Assembly (NCBI GenBank): GCA_018816815.1
Contig: JAHIVD010000092.1
Coordinates: 1-19,114, forward strand
DNA from: Patescibacteria group bacterium
GTDB taxonomy: Bacteria > Patescibacteriota > Microgenomatia > Daviesbacterales > UBA10151
Reading direction: 5' to 3'
DNA: 19,114 nt
Made by a program: the position numbers and the translations under genes. Below the pieces are notes generated by a model, which worked only from the letters and a program-made list of their open reading frames with translations, had not been told where the DNA came from and did not search any database. Positions 16,184 through 19,114 of this stretch are shown in pieces. How positions within the stretch are numbered: position 1 is the stretch's first letter; each line of letters opens with the position of its first letter.

Positions 16184-16653
16184 TGTTTACCGTACGCTCT
16201 GCTGTGAGTCTCGTAACCTTTTTATTTGTTTCTATACTATTTCTTGGAGTTTATTTTGGAATATCCGCTCAATACTTAAGCTGGATCTTGCCCCTGGCTA
16301 TTTTGGTAAAAGAAAAGATGATAATACCTTTTTCTATTTCAGGAATCTTTGCGCTATTTGGTTTTTATACTTTTTTTGGTCCGGAGATTCTATTTGGAAA
16401 ATCTTGGTATGGGACAGCATTTCAAAGCAAATACGTGTTGCTTTATTTTCTGGGAAACTTAGCTCTTTGGATCACAATACTATGGTGGTTTATAAAAATA
16501 ATTAATAACTATACTAAAGAGGTTTTTAATAATTTTAGTCTACTTCGTAAAAGAATTACTATTATTTCCTTGGTTCTATTTATGATTTCCCTATTTCCTA
16601 TCCTACGCTTATCCCTTATTATATTAAATACAATATTGACTTCATATGGTTAG
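16183..16653 (+). CDS. Membrane protein resembling the C-terminal end of a GT-C glycosyltransferase
   Basis: A 156-residue protein with about five hydrophobic segments (roughly 8-26, 33-45, 48-66, 85-108, 127-150). Near the start it has FGISAQYLSWILPLAIL, which resembles the S-x-QYL-x-W-x-LP helix that lies in the last third of several GT-C transferases (GT87/PIG-type), followed by SGIFALFGFYTFFG. No catalytic acidic loop is present. It could be the surviving 3' end of a larger GT-C gene given a new promoter, or a small accessory protein. It overlaps the next gene by 8 bp and is first in a three-gene rightward operon. Similarity is by eye and short, so function is not assigned. Confidence 0.6.
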   Translation: MFTVRSAVSLVTFLFVSILFLGVYFGISAQYLSWILPLAILVKEKMIIPFSISGIFALFGFYTFFGPEILFGKSWYGTAFQSKYVLLYFLGNLALWITILWWFIKIINNYTKEVFNNFSLLRKRITIISLVLFMISLFPILRLSLIILNTILTSYG

Positions 16654-17344
16654 TTTATTCAAAGAAAAACGCATCTTACTGGTAATCCTTCTATTGCTAA
16701 CAATAGGTTTATCTAATTCCTGGATTTATCAATTTTACCAGAAAAATTTATTATTTGGTTTTCTGCTGATAATCGAAACAATCTTGCTTTTCTTATCTAG
16801 TTTTTACAAAAATGGGAAAATCATACCAATATTGATTTTCATTATCCTTACTATCATGAGCGCTATTCTACTCATAGATCATTTCGATAAAAATATATTC
16901 TCTGTCTCAACAATAGAATCAATACAAATCAGAGAAAGACGACAATATTATGCAAACGAATTAGGCAAAGTTTATAAAAATAGGATAGGAATATTTTACT
17001 TTGACCATTTGAGTCTTTATTTTAATAAAATTAATAATAATTTTTCTTCTGCTTTCGATTTAAATCTGTTTTTTTCAACAGGCTTATCTAATAAAGACGG
17101 ACGATATCCACTATTTTCCGCTCCCTTATTTATCATAGGTTTCCTTTCTCTTCTAATAAACATCAAAACAATTCCTGCAATATATTTCCTCATTGCTCTC
17201 GGCGTCAATAGTTTTGTCAGTCTAGATTCAAAATCAGGACTCTTGTTGATGCTTCCATTTGTAAATCTTTATATTGCAATAGGACTTATTAAATGTCTGG
17301 AATTGATGAAAGGAATAATATTAGACTACAAGAAAATCTTATGA
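16646..17344 (+). CDS. Free-standing C-terminal half of a GT39-like membrane protein
   Basis: A 232-residue membrane protein: three helices (about 10-26, 33-51, 58-76), a basic stretch IQIRERRQYYANELGKVYKN, then a loop and three more helices. From about residue 113 it follows the layout of the second half of the neighbouring GT39-like proteins: FNKINNNFSSAFDLNLFFSTG parallels the loop ending in S-HFSPE-LF-SGD, and GRYPLFSAPLFIIGFLSLL parallels FGEFY...FISIGLLYLL; the expected helix pair follows. The N-terminal catalytic loop (WDE and GEFKLP) and the soluble tail are missing, and the Arg of HALRA is absent. It is thus unlikely to be a transferase alone. It overlaps the gene before by 8 bp and the GT39-like gene after by 4 bp (ATGA), which suggests a partner or subunit. 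Confidence 0.65.
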   Translation: MVSLFKEKRILLVILLLLTIGLSNSWIYQFYQKNLLFGFLLIIETILLFLSSFYKNGKIIPILIFIILTIMSAILLIDHFDKNIFSVSTIESIQIRERRQYYANELGKVYKNRIGIFYFDHLSLYFNKINNNFSSAFDLNLFFSTGLSNKDGRYPLFSAPLFIIGFLSLLINIKTIPAIYFLIALGVNSFVSLDSKSGLLLMLPFVNLYIAIGLIKCLELMKGIILDYKKIL

Positions 17345-18972
17345 ACAGAACAATTCAACTATTTCTCCTTATTTTAATACTAGCTTTAGCATCTTTCCTT
17401 AGATTCTATAAACTGGAAAGCATTCCGGCAGGATTGCATGCTGATGGGGCTTCACAAGGATACAATGCCTTTTCTCTTTTAAATACAGGAAAAGACCGTT
17501 ATGGAGAGCCCTTCCCAATCCTCTTTCGTTCCTTCGGCTCATATCAACCTCCATTGTATACATACTTAACTATTATACCTGTAGCATTCTTTGGAAATTC
17601 CCCTTTTTCTGCTTATTTCATATCTGCTTTATCCGGTGTACTTTTAGTCTTAATCACTTATCTATTTGTATTGGTACTTTTTAATGAGAACCGAAGAAAG
17701 TTTGTATTGGCTCTAATTGCGGCACTGACTGTTGCAACCGCTCCATGGTCAGTTCTTTTTAGCAGACTTGCTGTCGAAGCAAATCTAGGTCTGCTTCTAT
17801 TTGCCCTTAGCATACCACTGTTCGCTTACTCTCTAAGAAAAATTCAGATACTTCCGATTGCAAGTCTTGTTCTTGGAATTTCCACTCATGCATACTACAG
17901 CGAACGGCTGATTGCTATAATTTTTCTTCCAATTTTTGTATTCCTTTTTAGGAATATTTTATTAAGAAAGAAAAAATGGGTAATTCTAGCATTTTTATTA
18001 TTTATCATTACACAGATACCACATCTTCTAATCTTACAATCAGGAGCTTTCACAAGAAGACTTGATCAAGTTAGTTCCTTTAATAATCAACTCAATAATC
18101 AATCTAAGATTTTGAATATTGGAAAGACAATTATCAACAATTATTTAATCTATTGCTCTCCCAAGAATCTATTTTTTGATTCGGATATCAACTTAGGTAG
18201 AACTATGCCTGGACTAAGTGCCTTTTATAATTGGTTAATAATACCATTTTTAATTGGAATACGGTATTTACTGAAAGCGGACAAATCATTAAATTTTGTC
18301 AAAATAATAGGCTTATTATTAATAATTACTCCAATCTCGGCTTCTTTGACAGGCGATTTCTTCTATCCTCTACGAACATTAAATTTCTTGTGGGTGTTAA
18401 CCCTGATAATATCATTAGGTCTATTCCAGATTTATCTGCTACTTAGATCCAACATAACAAAATTATTCATATTAGGAATCTTTTTATCATATTCTTTTTT
18501 CTCGCTATATATCTCATACTTTATTTTGTTTAAGTATGAAAAGGCGGAAAATTATGGTTATGCATACATGAAGCTAATGGATAAACTTCCGGAATATAAT
18601 AACAAACAGATTATTATAGATTTATCTAGAGATCCGGGTATAGGAATAAGAATCGCTTATCTAAAAAGTTATCCGCCAAAGAAAATGCAAGATCAACTTC
18701 GTCCTCAGCTTAAAACCCCTTACTATAACAATGTGATTAATACGGACGAGATTTATGAAATTAATAACATTGAAGTGAAACCCTGGGACTTCGGAGATGC
18801 TTGTAGGAACAATGTAATCATCGTGGGGGATCAATTAACAATATATTCGGAACAAATGAAAAGACACGAACTTAAGTTGGAATTTCAGATCCCTGATTTA
18901 TCAGGAAAAGTTGCCCTATTTGGTTATTCAACTAATCCGGAGGGGCGTTGCACTTTGCATCCGGATTTGTAG
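17341..18972 (+). CDS. GT39/ArnT-like membrane protein with altered active-site motifs
   Basis: The ATG at 17341 overlaps the previous stop (ATGA) and gives 543 residues; the frame is open back to 17293, but that start would lie within the upstream gene and lacks support. The fold is clearly GT39-like: RFYKLESIPAGLHADG at 21-36, SQGYNAFSLLNTGKDRYG, and then FRSFGSYQPPLYTY. Where paralogs have WDE it has Ala34-Asp35-Gly36, and where they have an acid in GEFKLP or GEYKLP it has Ser67. The first Asp, the likely catalytic one, is kept. The later loop reads LIYCSPKNLFFDSD, with Arg in YPLRTLNFL. The soluble tail (about 410-543) lacks DWQYG and has ILSYS-like turns into an extended region with GDACRNNVII. 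It is probably a divergent or impaired enzyme working with the two small membrane proteins before it. Confidence 0.8.
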   Translation: MNRTIQLFLLILILALASFLRFYKLESIPAGLHADGASQGYNAFSLLNTGKDRYGEPFPILFRSFGSYQPPLYTYLTIIPVAFFGNSPFSAYFISALSGVLLVLITYLFVLVLFNENRRKFVLALIAALTVATAPWSVLFSRLAVEANLGLLLFALSIPLFAYSLRKIQILPIASLVLGISTHAYYSERLIAIIFLPIFVFLFRNILLRKKKWVILAFLLFIITQIPHLLILQSGAFTRRLDQVSSFNNQLNNQSKILNIGKTIINNYLIYCSPKNLFFDSDINLGRTMPGLSAFYNWLIIPFLIGIRYLLKADKSLNFVKIIGLLLIITPISASLTGDFFYPLRTLNFLWVLTLIISLGLFQIYLLLRSNITKLFILGIFLSYSFFSLYISYFILFKYEKAENYGYAYMKLMDKLPEYNNKQIIIDLSRDPGIGIRIAYLKSYPPKKMQDQLRPQLKTPYYNNVINTDEIYEINNIEVKPWDFGDACRNNVIIVGDQLTIYSEQMKRHELKLEFQIPDLSGKVALFGYSTNPEGRCTLHPDL

Positions 18973-19082
18973 CACCTGAGTTTCTCAAACCATATATTTT
19001 GCCACTCAATTGAAGCTAAATATTGAAAATGCAGGACACTAGCGGTTATTGATTATCTCTGCGCGCAGCTTACAATGTGGGT
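18973..19082. other. Intergenic; probable left flank of an insertion sequence
   Basis: After the TAG at 18970 there is no clear terminator. From about 19030 the composition becomes more G+C-rich (GCAGGACACTAGCGG, and a perfect palindrome CTGCGCGCAG at 19059-19068), unlike the preceding genes. This fits the outer end of an insertion sequence whose transposase starts at 19083. The exact terminal repeat cannot be fixed without the other end. Confidence 0.4.
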
Positions 19083-19114
19083 ATGGCATTTATTCGCCGG
19101 GTTAAAACTTCAAG
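19083..19114 (+). CDS. Start of an IS transposase, IS1634/IS4-like (partial)
   Basis: ATG at 19083 followed by MAFIRRVKTS before the window ends. This is the characteristic first segment of IS1634/IS4-type transposases, which typically begin MAFIRKVKT and continue into a SGATAVQI-like stretch (recalled from the family, not seen here). A GTGGG lies directly before the ATG at unusually short spacing. Only ten codons are visible, so the call rests on recognition of a short signature plus the composition change at the flank. Confidence 0.55.
   Translation, partial: MAFIRRVKTS

Noticed and set aside
17293..17340. Upstream start adding 16 residues to the last GT39-like gene
   Set aside because: It lies within the preceding gene. 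The ATG at 17341 makes a standard ATGA overlap and a normal N-terminus before the first helix.
1..19114. CRISPR arrays, tRNA or rRNA genes, anti-phage systems
   Set aside because: No regularly spaced repeats, no cloverleaf-like sequences and no nuclease or sensor domains were seen; the content is glycan-related apart from the repeats and the IS start.

Overview
The window is AT-rich and tightly packed. It reads like accessory chromosome of a Candidate Phyla Radiation (Patescibacteria) bacterium, most likely Microgenomates-type. The grounds are the stack of GT39/ArnT-like membrane glycosyltransferases sharing a WDE...GYNAYSI signature, the 1-17 bp gene overlaps, the weak or absent Shine-Dalgarno sites, and TGA used as an ordinary stop (so not the recoded Gracilibacteria or Absconditabacteria). 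This taxonomic call is inference; there is no rRNA, tRNA or marker gene to fix it.

Layout. (1) Bases 1-6805, minus strand: a compact operon reading leftward. It has two GT39-like transferases, a WaaE/KdtX-like GT2, a GT4 transferase, a PIG-V-like GT-C transferase and the N-terminal third of a Wzx-type flippase cut by the window edge. (2) Bases 6806-7629: a loose, non-operonic stretch. It holds small doubtful ORFs that look like a frameshifted gene remnant, a 109-bp imperfect inverted repeat, a 32-bp palindrome and a 13-bp tandem duplication. (3) Bases 7630-7881, plus strand: a two-helix small membrane protein. (4) Bases 7882-16146, minus strand: a second leftward series of two divergent GT39-like proteins, a DPM1-like polyprenyl-phosphate glycosyltransferase, a canonical GT39-like transferase and a secreted LCAT-family lipase/acyltransferase with an intact Ser-Asp-His triad. 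(5) Bases 16133-16183: a divergent promoter pair with interleaved -10 boxes. (6) Bases 16183-18972, plus strand: three overlapping genes, namely two small membrane proteins that resemble C-terminal pieces of GT-C enzymes, then a GT39-like protein with altered active-site positions. (7) Bases 18973-19114: change of composition and the first codons of what looks like an IS transposase.

How the genes may work together. The DPM1-like enzyme would load a sugar onto polyprenyl phosphate on the inner face. The GT39/PIG-V-type enzymes use such lipid-linked donors on the outer face. The soluble GT2 and GT4 enzymes build a lipid-linked glycan inside, and the flippase exports it. The window therefore looks like a surface-glycan or protein-glycosylation island that has grown by duplication and divergence of GT39 genes. 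The most unusual points are the graded loss of acidic residues across the six paralogs, the free-standing GT-C fragments translationally coupled to the most altered paralog, and the secreted lipase embedded in the island.
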